A stretch of DNA of 64,000 nucleotides. It comes from Heliocybe sulcata (Eukaryota > Basidiomycota > Agaricomycetes > Gloeophyllales > Gloeophyllaceae). The position numbers were made by a program, and so were the translations under genes. The notes below the pieces were generated by a model. The model worked only from the letters and a program-made list of their open reading frames with translations, was not told where the DNA came from and made no database searches. This document shows positions 43,605-56,400 of this stretch, piece after piece (positions within the stretch are counted from its first letter, which is position 1; each line of letters opens with the position of its first letter). Where the stretch lies: NCBI GenBank assembly GCA_004369045.1, contig ML213503.1, positions 1,253,343-1,317,342 of the forward strand, in the 5' to 3' direction.

Positions 43605-45473
43605 ATGGCCGACACTGCGTACCCCAACTATGGCGAGGACAAGGAGAAGGCCGCGAGCAGCAGCGAGGGCGGCCTGACGGAGACGCGGGTCGTGGAGAAG
43701 GCGCCCGAGGTCGCGTACACCAGGCGGTTTGGGCGGGTGGGGCGGTGGATGGCGACGTTGTTCGATGCGGGTGTCGAGGCGAGAGGTGTCGAGCGCGTGC
43801 CCGAGGACGAGCGCGAGTCCAAGAATACGTGGAACAAGTGAGTTTTGCCTGGGACAGAGGATGCACGCGCTAACGAGCCTGCTAGCCTATTGATGTGGTG
43901 GTATGTTATTGCCAACGTCCAACTCTGCGTGTGGTGACCTGATCTCATTCAGGTCTGTCAACACTGTCCTGACCACCATCCCGATCGGCGTCCTTGGCCA
44001 AGAGTTCTACACTCTGTCTTTCGCGTACGTCACCCGACCTTTACCCAGCCCCATCATACTCACCCACCTCCAGCCACGCAGTAGCCACCATCCTCTGCTT
44101 CGGCGCGCTCGGCGCCCTCGCCACCGCCTTCATCGCGACCCTAGGCCCGCAAACCGGCCTGCGCACCATGATCATCACGCGCTTCAGCTCCGGCTACGTC
44201 GGCGGCACCATCTACTCCATCCTCAACATCCTCACCCAGCTCGGCTTCTCCACCACCGCCGTCATCCTCGGCGGCCAGACCCTCGCCTCCATCCACCCCG
44301 GCACCCTCCCCCTCGTCGTCGGCATCATCATCGTCGGCCTCTGCTCCCTCATCCCCTGCTTCATCGGCTACAACATGGTCCACCTCTACGAGCGCTACGC
44401 GTGGATGCTCATCTTCCTCGTCATGCTCTTCCTCTGGGGCCTCGGCGGCAGGGCCGGCTACGACATCTCCGCGCAGAAGCCGCTCGAAGACTCGGGGCGC
44501 GCGCTCTCCGCGGACATCCTCAGCTTCGGCGGGATCGTGTTCGGCTCTTTCAGCGGTGTACGTCCTCTCCCCTCCCTCTCCGCCCTTCCCTAACACCGCA
44601 TACAGTGGGCCCCGGTAGCAGCCGACTACAACTGCCGCCTCCCCGTCACGACCCCGCCGCTCAAAGTCTTCCTCCTCACCTTCTTCGGCCTCTTCATCCC
44701 CATCTGCTTCGTCGAGATCCTCGGCGCCGCGCTCATGACCATCACCGACCCCGCGTACACCGCCGCCTTTGAGGCCGGGAGCACCGGCGGGCTGCTTGCG
44801 CAGGTGCTCAGCCCGTGGCACGGCGGCGGCAAGTTCATCCTCGTCCTCCTCGCCCTGTCCGTGGTGTAAGTCACCCCCGTCCACCAAATTCACGCAGCTT
44901 ATTGATTGATGGTATTATACACCTAGCGCAAACAACATCCCCAACACCTACTCCACCGCGCTCTCCATCATGGCCCTCGGGCGCCCCTTTGCGCTCATCC
45001 CGCGCTTCGTCTGGACGCTCCTCGCCTTCACCATCTACACCGTCGCGGGCGTCGCCGGGCGCGAGCACTTTTCCGAGATCCTCTCCAACTTCCTCAGCAT
45101 CCTCAGCTACTGGACCGCCTTTTTCATCGTCATCGTCGCCGAGGAGCATTTCATCTTCCGCAGGCGCCGGGGGTACAATTTGGACGATTATGATACGCCG
45201 AGCAGGTTGCCGCTGGGCGTGGCGGGGGTGTTGGCGGGGTGCTTTGGCGTTGCGGGCGCTGTGGTGGGCATGTCGGAGGTTTGGTATACGGGGCCTCTTG
45301 GCAGAGACGCAGGGACTCCGCTATACGGCGCAGATCTTGGGTTCGAGGTACGCTCGGTCCGTTCACCCGCGACCTTGACTCTGACTTTAATGGAACTCTA
45401 GCTCGCCGCCGCGTTCGCAGCTGTCACCTTTCTGCCCCTGCGCTACCTCGAAATCCGTCTCACGGGACGGTAG
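43605..45473 (+). CDS. NCS1-family purine-cytosine permease (Fcy2-like)
   Basis: The start at 43605 gives MADTAYPNYGEDKEKAASSS and a charged cytosolic N-terminus. A 15-base microexon (43886-43900) restores NNLLMWWSVNTV, the conserved N-x-D/L-W-W region at helix 1. Then IPIGVLGQEFYTLSF, LGALATAFIATLGPQTGLRT, MIITRFSSGYVGGTIYSILN, a block with FGSFSG then WAPVAADYNCRL, and NNIPNTYSTALSIMAL. About twelve helices are implied. The end is RYLEIRLTGR. Family knowledge: fungal Fcy2-type NCS1 symporters import cytosine, adenine, guanine and hypoxanthine with protons at the plasma membrane. The exact substrate is not known. The third positions of codons are mostly C, much more than in the neighbours, which also keeps a long antisense frame open. 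Confidence 0.92.
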
Positions 45474-45596
45474 AGCACATAGAGCACTGTTGGATTTTTA
45501 TTGCTGTCACAATGCTATCGCTACCTATACATAATTCTCGGGTACTGGATGGTGTAATGCTAGAGAGATGGAGCAACGTAATATAATGCGCGAGTG

Positions 45597-48500
45597 TCAT
45601 GGCGGGGCAGTCTGAAGATGGGTGTATTCAAAGTTGTCCGATGCGTACAAGAGCTCGCTTGTGGTAGGTCCCAGGTCGGTCGGAGGATCAGATGGGATGC
45701 CTTGGTCCATTGCTTGCCACCGGCGAGCGATGCCTTCGTTGAACTGGGTCTGCATCGAACGACGGTCAGCACCGCCAAGTACGAGAACGACGCTGCGCTT
45801 ACAATCCGCTCTTCTCCCACCAGCGGCCCAAAGTACTGCATGCGCTGCTCCGGCTCGGCTTCCAAAAAGTCGTCAAGAGTGACTTGCGATAGAACAAGTG
45901 CGGCACAGAACGGGTTCATCCCTTCGTTCGCCGCCAGGTCGTACTGGCCCTATGCAAGACACTCAGTCGCGCAACGATGCAGAGTCGCAGGCTGGATCCC
46001 ACCTCGGCTTCCACATCCAACCACGCCCGATCTCCCCATACCGCACCCCGCGTCGCATCCACAGCCTCCGCCATATCCCCAAACACCCTCGCAAACACCG
46101 CGGCGTCCTCCACGTTCAGCGCAAAGGCGGAATGCACCCCCGATCCGGGGCGCCTTTTCTCGCAGGCCTCGGCGATACGAAGGTCTCTCCTCAATTTGCC
46201 GACGGCCTTGATCACAGGAGCGGAGAACACGTTGAGGTCAAAGCACGAGGTGTTGAGGCGGCTGGTAGACCCGTAAGCACGGGAAGCCGGAAAGGCTTCA
46301 AAAACCACTAGAACGTCGCGGTAGCGCCAAGACAGGGCACCGAGTCTCTGAACCGTTGCTTCACACTGAGCGGGCAGCGCCGGGAGGGATACGAAGACGA
46401 TGCAGGTCTCTGGGTCCAGGATGACGTCTGCGTCGCCTAGAGTATCCCGTTCGACCAAGTCAACGGCACAGAGGTCCGATTGCAGGTGACGAACGAGCCC
46501 CCGTTTCTGTATCAGGTCCAGAGAGGCAAGATAGCGGTGTACAGTGGTCGGACGAGGCCAGTCAACAGGGACGACAAGGGTCGTGCGGTCGATCAGTTCC
46601 GGCGGTACGCAGGCAGGAGTAGTTGCAACCTCTTCCGGACGAGCGGGCTCTTCTCGCTGTTCTGGGGATAACGACCGCTGTTCAACCTCGACGGTCGGCA
46701 CCTGCTTTGAGCGCAAGCGCATGAATTCAACAAGATTTTGCCGAGCAGAGCGCCCTTCCCAAGCTATGGAAAGTGACCGGTGTTCAGCAGCGTCCCCGCG
46801 AAGAGTAGTTGAGGAAGCCAAGTCAGAGCCAGATTTCAAAGGATCGGACGGCAAGGCTCTTTCAGGTCCCATATTTGGTAAAGGAGCATCGTCGGCTCGA
46901 TCATCAGCAGGCCTGTAGGGCAATGCGGTCGATTCTTCAAGAGGCGGAGGCACATCGTGTTGAAGACCAGGGTACAAAGCAGGAATGGCAAGAAGACCAT
47001 CTTGATCATGTTCAGCGGGCTCTTGATGCCTTGCTGTATCGCAATATTGATAGGACCCTGTAGTACCCTGCTGCGAACGGCGAGGTTCGTCATATCCAGC
47101 GTCGACAGGGGCCTGGCTATTCAGATATTCTATTTCCTCAAACTCATGGTCTTGATCCATGAATATGACACCGGAACCATTAGTCCAGAGCTGTTCGTCC
47201 AAGGCAACTTCCGAGTTCCTTCTCTCGTGAGCTTTAACAAGAGTGTCGTCAGGAGACCCCAGCCTAGGTTTCTTGGCCGGCCGCAGAGCCTCTTCCACTT
47301 CACGCTCCTCGTCAATAGAATTACGGTCCTCGTCATCCTCGTCTTCTTTCTGCTCTTGACGTCCAGACAGCACAAGATCTTCACCCCGTCGAAGTCGTTC
47401 AGCATTTAATCGGTCTTTCCGAGTCATGATCACGGAGAATCCGTCGCCAGCACAGTTAGAAGCTAGAGTCACAGCCTGAGGAGGAGAGCCATGCGCCATC
47501 GATTCCCAGCTCTTGTTGTCTTCAGTTTCAGCAACATCTCCGAACTGGAGCACCTGCTTGACCTTCTCTTCTATGGCTGCAGCGTCCCCCGAAGCACGGT
47601 CGAGTTCAGTCAGCGCGGTATCATTGATATCCGACTCAACACGGGCCAGTTCCTCGTGCGTCGGTTTCTTCCTGCCAAAGTTGAAAGGCCTAGAGAGATG
47701 CGGTGAGAGTTCTAGTTACTAGACTTCCCCGGAGCCCAAGCACGGGGAGTCATGCAACCCAATGAGTTCCGTAGTAGACACCTACCTCCAGGTCAGCTCC
47801 AAGGTGAGCGACTTGTTGCCAGTCGCTTTCTTGAGGAAGGCGAGATCTCCTATTGCCTCGTCACTATTCCCCGCAGCGTCATTCTTATCCCGTGCTTGAG
47901 GAGCCACAAGCGACCGAAGACTGGTTGGCATAAAGCCGTTTGGTTCATGTTCGGTCGGCGAAGGAAGTTTCGGGACTAGCGAGGGACAATAAGTACGAGC
48001 ACTGCCATGTACATCGATAGCCTACCATCCATAAGATGACACTCGCGCTCATCCAGCCTCACCTTCATAATCACAGCATCGGGATCCAAGCCCTTCACCT
48101 CATTATACAGTTTTCCTATGGCTTGGTCAAAGTCATCACCGGTAGCATCAGTATCGTCGGACAACGGGAGCCGCTCCCTTATGCTTCCAACATCGCCTTC
48201 CTCTATGGTACTGTACGGAGGTTGCCCAAGCATGGACGCTGTGATCGTAGTCCGCGGTGACGAAGGCTGAGATTTGGGTGTCGTGACTATGCGAGGCTCA
48301 GCGCCCGTCATTGGAGCGGGGGTGGTGAGCAAAGGCCCCAGGAAAGAGTGGAGGCTGTTTGAAGTGGTGATCCAGTTTTGTATATAACACAGCTATGAAG
48401 AGGCCCACCTTTGTCCGGCACCGAGTGGCTTGGGCTTTACCTTCGCGCCGCCAGGTTTCTTGGATCGAGGTATTTCGACCTCGTCTAGGAACAGTTCAGT

Positions 48501-49829
48501 GCAATCGACATGAGATGCTATACGTATACTCGACTGCGGATGCTGAGATACTGACACATGCGAGCGGAGAAAAGCTCTTGTATGGGAGTCTCCTTCTCTG
48601 GGGACGGCATGAACAGTTCATCGACCTCGCTCGTATTATCATCAAGCGATGGAGTGCCCAAACTTGGAGATGGGGAGTGCACATATGCGTCTAAATTGCT
48701 CGTTAATATGCGTCGCCTGGACTGTCTGAAGGCCTTGTTACTCACTCCACCCATCAATGACCTTCATATGCTGTCTGAATAGATCTTCCTCTGGTTCCTC
48801 TTTGGCTTCGACTCGAGGGATTACAGCAGGAAGATCCGCCATGGAGCCGAGTCCTAGTGGCGCTGTCTTCTTCTCATCTTTAGTAGAAGTGCTTGCCCGG
48901 GGATGACGTGAACGTGGAAAGAGGGGTACAAATTCCTCCGCCAGATGAAGCATCGGAGGAGGCGAACTTGAGCGAAGGAACTGGTCTGCGGCCGTGTTCA
49001 AGTAGTCTTTGTTGCCGGCGCGCGGACCAGAAATGCTAGGAACTGCCCGGATCATCATCTTTATGCTGGCGTGCATGTCTGCATCCAGCGTCGGTTTCAA
49101 CCGCCTATCAGATAACATGACGCATATATCGATCTCAACAATTATGTGACAGCTGTAGGAACTTACAATACTTCCTCCATCTTGATATGAGGCTCTTCCA
49201 TAGGGCTGTTGTCAATTGGCTTGATGGCGTGCTTTTTCAGCATATCAGTATTATTTTCGGGTAACTTGGAGTCATCAGTAGTTAGTTGGCCGAGTTTAGG
49301 TGTCTGGCGCATAGCGCGCCTGGTTAGGATAGGCGACATTGGGCGATATATCGAGGTAAAATAGTCATCTACAAGGACCCTAGTCAGAGCTTGCCAATAT
49401 TCACAGGAAATATCACGCACATCCGTCATCAGTCGACCAGCAGGTAACCGACGGAGGCTTCGAATTCTTCCTGATGGTCAAAGCATTCCGGATACGCGAA
49501 GCCGCTTCCGCGCCCGCGAGGTTCCACTTCTCCTCATAGCATGGAAGTTCCCTCAGTTTCAGCTGCCGGGACAGAACTTCAAACGGCTCAGGCGGTAAGA
49601 CGAGGGTATTGGGCTCAATTAGCGGGACAGGGCCGAGACAGTCCGATAGAAGCTATACCAAAATATCAGACGCAGTATAGAAGGAGTAAAAGTACGATAT
49701 CCCTGCCTCTGCTACTGCATCTTGCGTGAAGGTGACATAATTAGTGGTCAGATGAGTGAGTGAGTAGTCCAGGAGGAGGTTGCGGATGTGCTGCCGGAGC
49801 CTGAGTTCGAATTCTTGCTCCGGATCCAT
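45597..49829 (-). CDS. Probable SHOC1/ZIP2-like (XPF-related, likely inactive) meiotic crossover protein
   Basis: One minus-strand gene from ATG 49829 (MDPEQEFELRLRQHIRNLLL) to stop 45597. The N-terminal part has EPNTLVLPPEPFEVLSRQLK, ELPCYEEKWNLAGAEAA and FEASVGYLLVD. The middle (49200-46900) is long, acidic and low in order, split by about eight introns. The C-terminal part has an ERCC4-like block: RTTLVVPVDWPRP, GDADVILDPETCIVFVSLPA, LSWRYRDVLVVFEAF, then NPFCAALVLSQVTLDDFLEA, a helix-hairpin-helix-like end. The ERKxxxD nuclease motif is absent. This arrangement matches SHOC1/Zip2, a pseudo-nuclease that stabilises crossover intermediates in meiosis with SPO16. The alternative is another XPF-like regulator. 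The protein is quickly evolving, so the call rests on order of blocks rather than close identity. Confidence 0.55.
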
Positions 49830-50059
49830 GGGTAGAAGTGCTGGATCAGAAGGGGTTCATCTGGGTTCATGGCAAGGAAAAGTCAAAGATGAACGTGACA
49901 AGACGCGATTATTCGTGTGACAATGTCACTCCCGCCTCGAGGCTACTGAACGCCGCGTAGGCATAGCATGAGACACTCATCTCGATAGGGCTGCTATGGG
50001 CTATCCCGGATATTCACAACCATAGGCGTATCGTACATTCCTACATAGGGCTGTTGAAT

Positions 50060-51195
50060 TCAGTTCTCCCCGATAGTCCCCTTCACCTCAAACACGATCT
50101 TCCCGATCGCCTTCCCATTGTCCACCGTATCATGCGCCGTCCTCAAGCTCTGCACGCTCAGCACCTCTTTCACTGTAGTCAGACTCGTTATCTTGCCCTC
50201 CTCTGCCAGTTTTGCCACTTCATTCAGAATACGTCCCTGCGTCTCGAGGTCGTAGCCGTGCATCGGCCGAGCGAACATGAACTCCCAGTGGAAGGAGAGC
50301 GCTTTGCCCATGGCCCCGTTGTTGTGGAAGGGCAGCGGGTCGTCGGTCTCGACGATGGTGCCGACGTGACCGAAGGGACGCATGACGGGTGCGAGTTGGG
50401 GGAGGTATGCGAGGGTGTCGTAGCAGATAAATACAAGCGACGGGGTGAGGTTGAGAGCCTTCAGCTGGGTGCCTTTCCTTACGAGTCAGGTACTGCAAAA
50501 TATCCATCGTCATGCCACATACCGAGATCCTCGCGATGGCTGATCACATGAGTAGCACCGTTCTTCTTCACCCAATCAATAGTCTCAGGGCGAGATGCCG
50601 TAGCAATGATGCTCTTGATGTTAAACACCTAAGCAAGGGCGTTAATCTCAGATACACTCGCGGCAACCAAGAAAACACCTACCTTGGATGCCAGCTGCGT
50701 CGCCATCGTGCCGACTCCTCCAGCACCGTTGATAATCAATAGCGTCTCCTCCTTCTCAGGCACAGCGTACGGCTTCAAGTGGAACTGGTCCTCCAACATC
50801 TCCCAAGCCGTCAGCGCAACGAGGGGGAGCCCTGCAGCATCTGCCCAGCTCCATCCCTTCGGCTTCCTGCCAACAATCCTAGAGTCCACGACACCGTACT
50901 GGGCGTTCGACCCCGCACGCCCAATAGCGCCGGCGTACATCACCTCGTCGCCCTTCTTGAAGAGCGCACTGTCCCCGACTGCCTCTACCACACCGGTAGC
51001 GTCCCATCCGAGGATACGGTTAGGACGGGTGTTGGACTTGCGCACTTTCGTGTCAGCGGGGTTGAGGGAGGCGCCGTGGATCTTGATGAGGATATCATAC
51101 GGGCTCTCAAGAGCAGGGACGGGGAGGTCGACGAGGGAGAGCACCGAAGGAGCGCCAGGGCCGCTGGGGACGATCGCCTTCATCTGCGTAGCCAT
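50060..51195 (-). CDS. Zinc-free MDR oxidoreductase (ZADH-like), copy 1
   Basis: The start gives [20 protein letters not shown] at 51195. N-terminal GroES-like domain: [45 protein letters not shown]-binding Rossmann fold: [20 protein letters not shown] (GAGGVG), then [20 protein letters not shown] (after an intron at about 50630), THVISHRED and the end [18 protein letters not shown]. There are no Cys ligands for a structural zinc lobe, as in the zinc-free MDR family. Two introns. Family knowledge: these enzymes use NADPH to reduce quinones, enones or enals. Substrate unknown. The neighbour copy 2 (51826-52967) is a clear paralogue with the same intron layout, so the pair is a tandem duplication. 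Confidence 0.9.
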
Positions 51196-51825
51196 CGTCG
51201 CGGTGAATACTTTGGATAAGATACTGAAGAAGCGAATGTTGATTGAAGCTGGAGGCCTTGTCCTGCCGATACATCCTGGAGGTACGCCGACTTTTATGGT
51301 ACTCGCTCAGTATCTTGGTAAGAGCCCGAAGGCATACCCGATCTTCCGCATGTCAGGTCGCAATCAGGCCTCGGCCAATCTTGTTGGGCAGCTGTAATCA
51401 TACTGTATCACTGCACGAGCCCGTCCATATCGTAGGTTCTCGAATTCCCTTCCTTGCACTAAGAATAGGAGAATGGATTTCGCCGTTCACATCGGTGATG
51501 CATTTGGGCATGGAGCAGCGATAGACCATCGAATAACTTGCTTCCACGAGCGCTGGTCAGGGGCGATGAGGACGGGCACGACGAGGACGGGCATCAGGCA
51601 AGCTGACAATAAAGACAAGAACGATTGATTGATCAAGCTTCAAGGATCACTGCGGTTAATGCCGTGACCGACGCGTGCCGTCACATCACGTACGCGCTCA
51701 TCAACTTGCCTCCGCTTGAGCTGCAGGTGCCGCGACTAAGTATCCCGACGGATGCTCTCGGATGGGTAAGTACAGAACAGCATGCATTTGACTGACTTCT
51801 TCGAATTCTATAGTTCACTAATTCA
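51196..51825. other. Spacer between the tandem oxidoreductase genes
   Basis: A 630-base gap with the copy 1 promoter and copy 2 3' flank. A plus-strand stretch, about 51637-51770, reads like an exon (ACRHITYALINLPPLELQVP) and ends at a GTAAGT donor. No acceptor or matching partner is seen. A partial tandem unit, GACGAGGACGGGCA, lies near 51557. Confidence 0.35.
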
Positions 51826-52967
51826 CTAATTCTCTTCAATGGTATCATCAACTTCGAACACAATCTTCCCGATAGCTTTACCGCTCTCCAGCGTCTCGTG
51901 CCCCTTCTCAAGGCTCTGCAAGCTCAGAACCTCCTTGATGGTCGTGAGACTGGTCACGGATTCCTTCTCCGCGGCGTCGGCTAGGTGGTTCAATATCTTC
52001 CCCTGACTCTCCACATCACAATCCTCCTCGGCCGACTTGGCAAACATGTACTCCCAATGGAAGGACAGGGCCTTGGTGAACGCAGGCCGCGAGTCGAATT
52101 GGAGAGGCTCTGTAGCGCTGACGATAGAGCCGATGTGGCCCCAGGCTCGCATAATCGGGACTATACGAGGAAGGTATTGCGATGTATCGTGGCAAATGAA
52201 CGCGAGCGTTGGCTTGAGTGACAGTTTCTCCAGCTGCGGAGCTGTTGCGAAACATCAATGTCCGTTTCCAGCTAAACAATGTGCTTCATACCTAAGTCTT
52301 CCCTATGATTGATAACGTGAGTAGCCCCGTTCTTCTTGGCCCATTCGATCGTCTCCTTGCGAGACGCAGTGACGACAACATTCTTGATATTGAATACCTT
52401 CACAAAACCATCAGCCACATATACGCATCAGCAGGTCCAACTGCTTACTCGGGCAGCAAGCTGCGTAGCCATCGACCCAACACCGCCCGCTCCATTAATT
52501 ATCAACAATGTATGCTCCTTCTTCTGCTTCTCAAAGGGCCTCAACCCAAAATGGTCCTCCAGCATCTCCCAAGCCGTCAGCCCCACCAGCGGAAGCCCAG
52601 CCGCATCTGCCCAACTCCACCCCCTCGGCTTTCGCCCGACGATTCTGGAATCCACAACACTATACTGCGCATTCGTTCCGTTGCGCGCGACCGCACCCGC
52701 GTACATCACCTCGTCCCCCTTCTCGAACAAGGCCTTTTCCCCGGCTTGCTCGACGATCCCCGCACCATCGTACCCGAGAATCCGGTCCGGGCGATCGTTG
52801 GTCTTGCGTACCTTGGTGTCCACCGGGTTGAGTGCGACACCCTTGAGCTTGACGAGGACGTCGTACGGGCTCTGGAGAGCGGGGATGGGGACCGTCGCCA
52901 GTGAGAAGACTTCGGAAGCACGCCCGGACCCGGGCTTGGAGAGGATCGCTCGCATCTTGGCAGCCAT
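51826..52967 (-). CDS. Zinc-free MDR oxidoreductase (ZADH-like), copy 2
   Basis: The start gives MAAKMRAILSKPGSGRASEV at 52967. It is closely similar to copy 1 throughout: [80 protein letters not shown], then VFNIKNVVVTASRKETIEWA and THVINHRED, and LSFHWEYMFAKSAEEDCDVE. It ends [23 protein letters not shown] binding is by GAGGVG; no zinc ligands are visible. The two introns fall at the same places as in copy 1, so the duplication came after the introns. The proteins differ at many residues; substrate split is possible but unproven. Confidence 0.9.
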
Positions 52968-53477
52968 GTTGGTGACACAGGCCTCGAGGTCTTACCCTCA
53001 GCTCTGGCTGGCTTAAGAGTACTTGTTCTGAGTCAGCTGAATCCAGAGTTAGCATATGTGCGAGTGTTGTCGTCTTATGACAGAAGTATGACGGAAGTGT
53101 TATTTCCGTCGAGCGCGAAGGGCCAAGCTGGAGTTACCTGGTGCTACATTGGCCGACAAGGTTTGCCTTCCAACACAGAAAGTGTTCGGAGCATGGGGGT
53201 TTTAATTGGACTGAGGGAATCAGTGAATGCACGGCAATACCTACCCAACATCTGACATCGGATTCGCAACTAGTGTTTATAAATATTATAGCAATGTCCA
53301 TCTTTTGTTATGTACAACAAGTGGAGATCATAAATGATGTCTAACGGGACTATCAGCTAATTGTACAATCAAACTCCCAAGCCGTATGCGCTCCTGCTGA
53401 GCGTAGTGCAAGAAAAGAAAGCATAGCGAGGACAGAATTACGCCAACATCGGGTAAACAAAGAGTTACACTACCTTC
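52968..53477. other. Spacer between oxidoreductase copy 2 and the NBR1-like gene
   Basis: 510 bases, AT-rich at about 53260-53340 with a TATAAATATTATAG run. No gene is seen. It contains the copy 2 promoter and the NBR1-like 3' flank. Confidence 0.45.
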
Positions 53478-56400
53478 TCAATCCCGACCGAGATCAGAAT
53501 CAGAACTCTCGTACAGCACGACATACTCCATCTCACCCGCGACATGGGGTGCCAAAGGAGGAGTCAAGAAGTCTCTCGTGTCCTCCCACTCACTGCCAGA
53601 GCCGTCCACCGACACAGGCGACGAAGGGTGGCTGATGAGCGAAGCGGAGGAACCGACCGAGTCGTTATCAGATAATGTCACAGCTGATGGAGCCGACGGT
53701 GCGACCAGGGGCAGCATGGGAGCTTCGGTCAGAGCGGGGGTACCAGCATTATTCGGCATGATCACGGAAGATGCGGCGAGGGATTCATCACCAGAGGATG
53801 TATCCACCTCAGCGACGGTGATACTGAGATGAAAGATATACATCAATAAACTCGATCTGTTCTTCGTCGGGGAATAGACTCACTCAATCCACAGGCTCTT
53901 GCCGAACTGATTGCCCTGTCCATCGCTCAACCGCCAATAGCTGACATACTTGCCGGGGTGCTCTGGCGCTTTCAGCTCCCCAGTCCAAATATCAACCACT
54001 TCCCCCGCGCCCACCCTTCCAATCTTGAACTTCGGGATATCGACACCAGCAACCAGACGGTCACCTGCAACAAAGACCAACTCCGTCGTCTCTGGCCAAT
54101 CGCCCTCACCGTCGTTGATCACATTCCACGACTTCACAAACTCAGCGCCAGGAGGGAACACTTGCCCATCAGGAATGTTGTTATGCGTCATGCCCATCAT
54201 GCTGAGAGGGACATTCACCGGTGTCTCTGCGCGGGTTTCAGGAGCAGCCTCATCCGTAAACGGGTCAGCTAGCTCCTGCTCCTTATGCGCCTCCTGGGCC
54301 TCCGCTGAAGCTGACTCTGGCCGTCCAGACAGCAGATTAGCCAGCGAGTTGGCAAGTCTCGACAAAACCTCGGCCGGTGCAAGCTGCTCAGCAGGGCAAG
54401 AAAGCAAAGGCTCCGTAGCCAATGGTGGAGAATACGCCTCAGCATTCTCGTTCCCTTGCGCTACTTCCACAGTAGAGGTAGGCCGGCTACGACTGGGGGC
54501 ACTAGGCCGTTCGAACCCATAGAAGTGGCCACCTGGCATGCACATCTGATCAGGGACGCTCTCAGCCGATAACTGAGCAGGGGCATCAGTCGAAACGAAG
54601 CCACCGATGGCGGAGTTGAGCCCTCGCAGCGGAGTCTCGCGCGTCGACCGTCGAGCAAAGTCATCATTTGAGATGAAGCCACCGGTGGCACCAAGACCCG
54701 GCATCGTCCGCTCGCCCTCTGACTCGCGAGGCGCAACGATAGAGCCCGTGAAATCACCACCACCCGGCATGGAAGTCCGGTCTGGCACGGCGTCCGTCGA
54801 CGGCTGCAGGAGATGCCTGAGCTCCGAAGCAACAGCGGGCCAGAGCTCATTGAACAGATCATTCGATCCCACATCCGAGGGATAGCGAGGCAACGAGTAA
54901 TCCACCGAAACGGTAAGCGGGCCATCAGAACTTGCTTCCGACCGATGCGTGGACATAGAAAACATCCCAGGCATGCGCGCATCCTCCGACTCTCCCGACG
55001 ATTGATGATCCTGATGCGCATCCACAACCCCAATCTCGGGGTACGTCGACTCGCTCCGTCGGATAATCGCATCAATTTCCTCGGGAGTGGGCATGGGAGA
55101 CGGTGATCCATGCACAGGCACAGCAACCCGACTCGCCTCCACCATAGACGGCGATGGCGGCTCGACCTGGATATTAGGCACATGCGTAGGCACGGCCGGG
55201 AGGTTAAGAGGGATCAAGTCCTCTGCATACCTCCTCCACGGCGACTCAGGCGCAGGAGACACGCCTACAGGGCTCCCAATCCAGGGCTCCCTCGATTCTC
55301 CCTGAAGATCCTCGAGCTTCCTCTCCCTCTCATCCAGCGTCCGCTCTCTCTCATTCAAATCGGCCACCTGGTACTCCAGAAATCCCTCCTTTCCCTCGAG
55401 CCGCGTCTCCCAGTCTACCAGGAAGCGCTCCATACTGTTCAATTCCGTCTGCTTGTCTTGGAGCCCCATCTCCTCGTCATCCAACTCCTTTCTCCTCGCC
55501 TCGAGATCCCTCAACTGATCCTCAAGCATCTCCGACCGCATTTGAACGTCACCCATCCTATCCTCAAGCGACTCTGCCCTCTGCACGAGCTCAATCTGCT
55601 GATGCTCAATATACTCCTCCCTCCTTACCAGCTCCTCGTCCTTCTCATCCGCAATCTTCTCCCGTCCCTCAAGGAGCGCGTTCATCTCCTCTACCTCTCT
55701 CTGCCTCTCCTGTAACATATGCAGCTCGGCCTCCCGGTCTTCCAATACCAAGAACCGCTCCTCGAGCTCGCTCTCCTTCATGGCGAGCGCAGCTTGCATA
55801 TCCTCCAGCCGTACACGCTCCGCATCCTCAACCATAGTAGTCCCTCCAACCCGTGTGACAGTGGGGATAACAGCGTCCCTCTCCTTGAGCTTCAACATCG
55901 GGTGGTGAACCGGGTGCACAGCGATAGGCAGTGCTTCGCAACGCGGGCAGAGATCGTAATCCGGGCAGGATGGGTGCATGCACTTATATCTCGCCCCGAC
56001 GATGATCTGGTTGCAAGCTATTGCATCCACCTGGAATCAGCAAGAGACTTTCATCGATGAAGGAGACGTTGCTCTTACCATCACATCTCGCCCCATGCAC
56101 CACCGACGCAGCCGCATCGTGCCTGGCCTATAGACGAGCTTATCAGCTATAATACCTATTAAAGAAGGTAAAACACCTACAATGATATCCGAAGGCTCCT
56201 TCACCTTGACGAAACCATGACCAGGATGTTGATCCCTCGTAATCCTACGAAGCCATGTTCATTAGTTCCTCGTACTCACAGTCACCTGACAAGCATAACT
56301 CACGAAAAGCATCGCTGGCACGTATCAAAGTCTAGCAAACAGCCACTCATCAGTCACTCCCTCCGACATGAGACACAGCTGCAAACCTACCAGGACACGC

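Noticed and set aside
44141-44893. Long minus-strand open frame (250 residues) over the permease gene
   Set aside because: It is antisense to the permease exon and stays open only because of C-ending codons in that gene; it reads as a charge-repetitive artefact.
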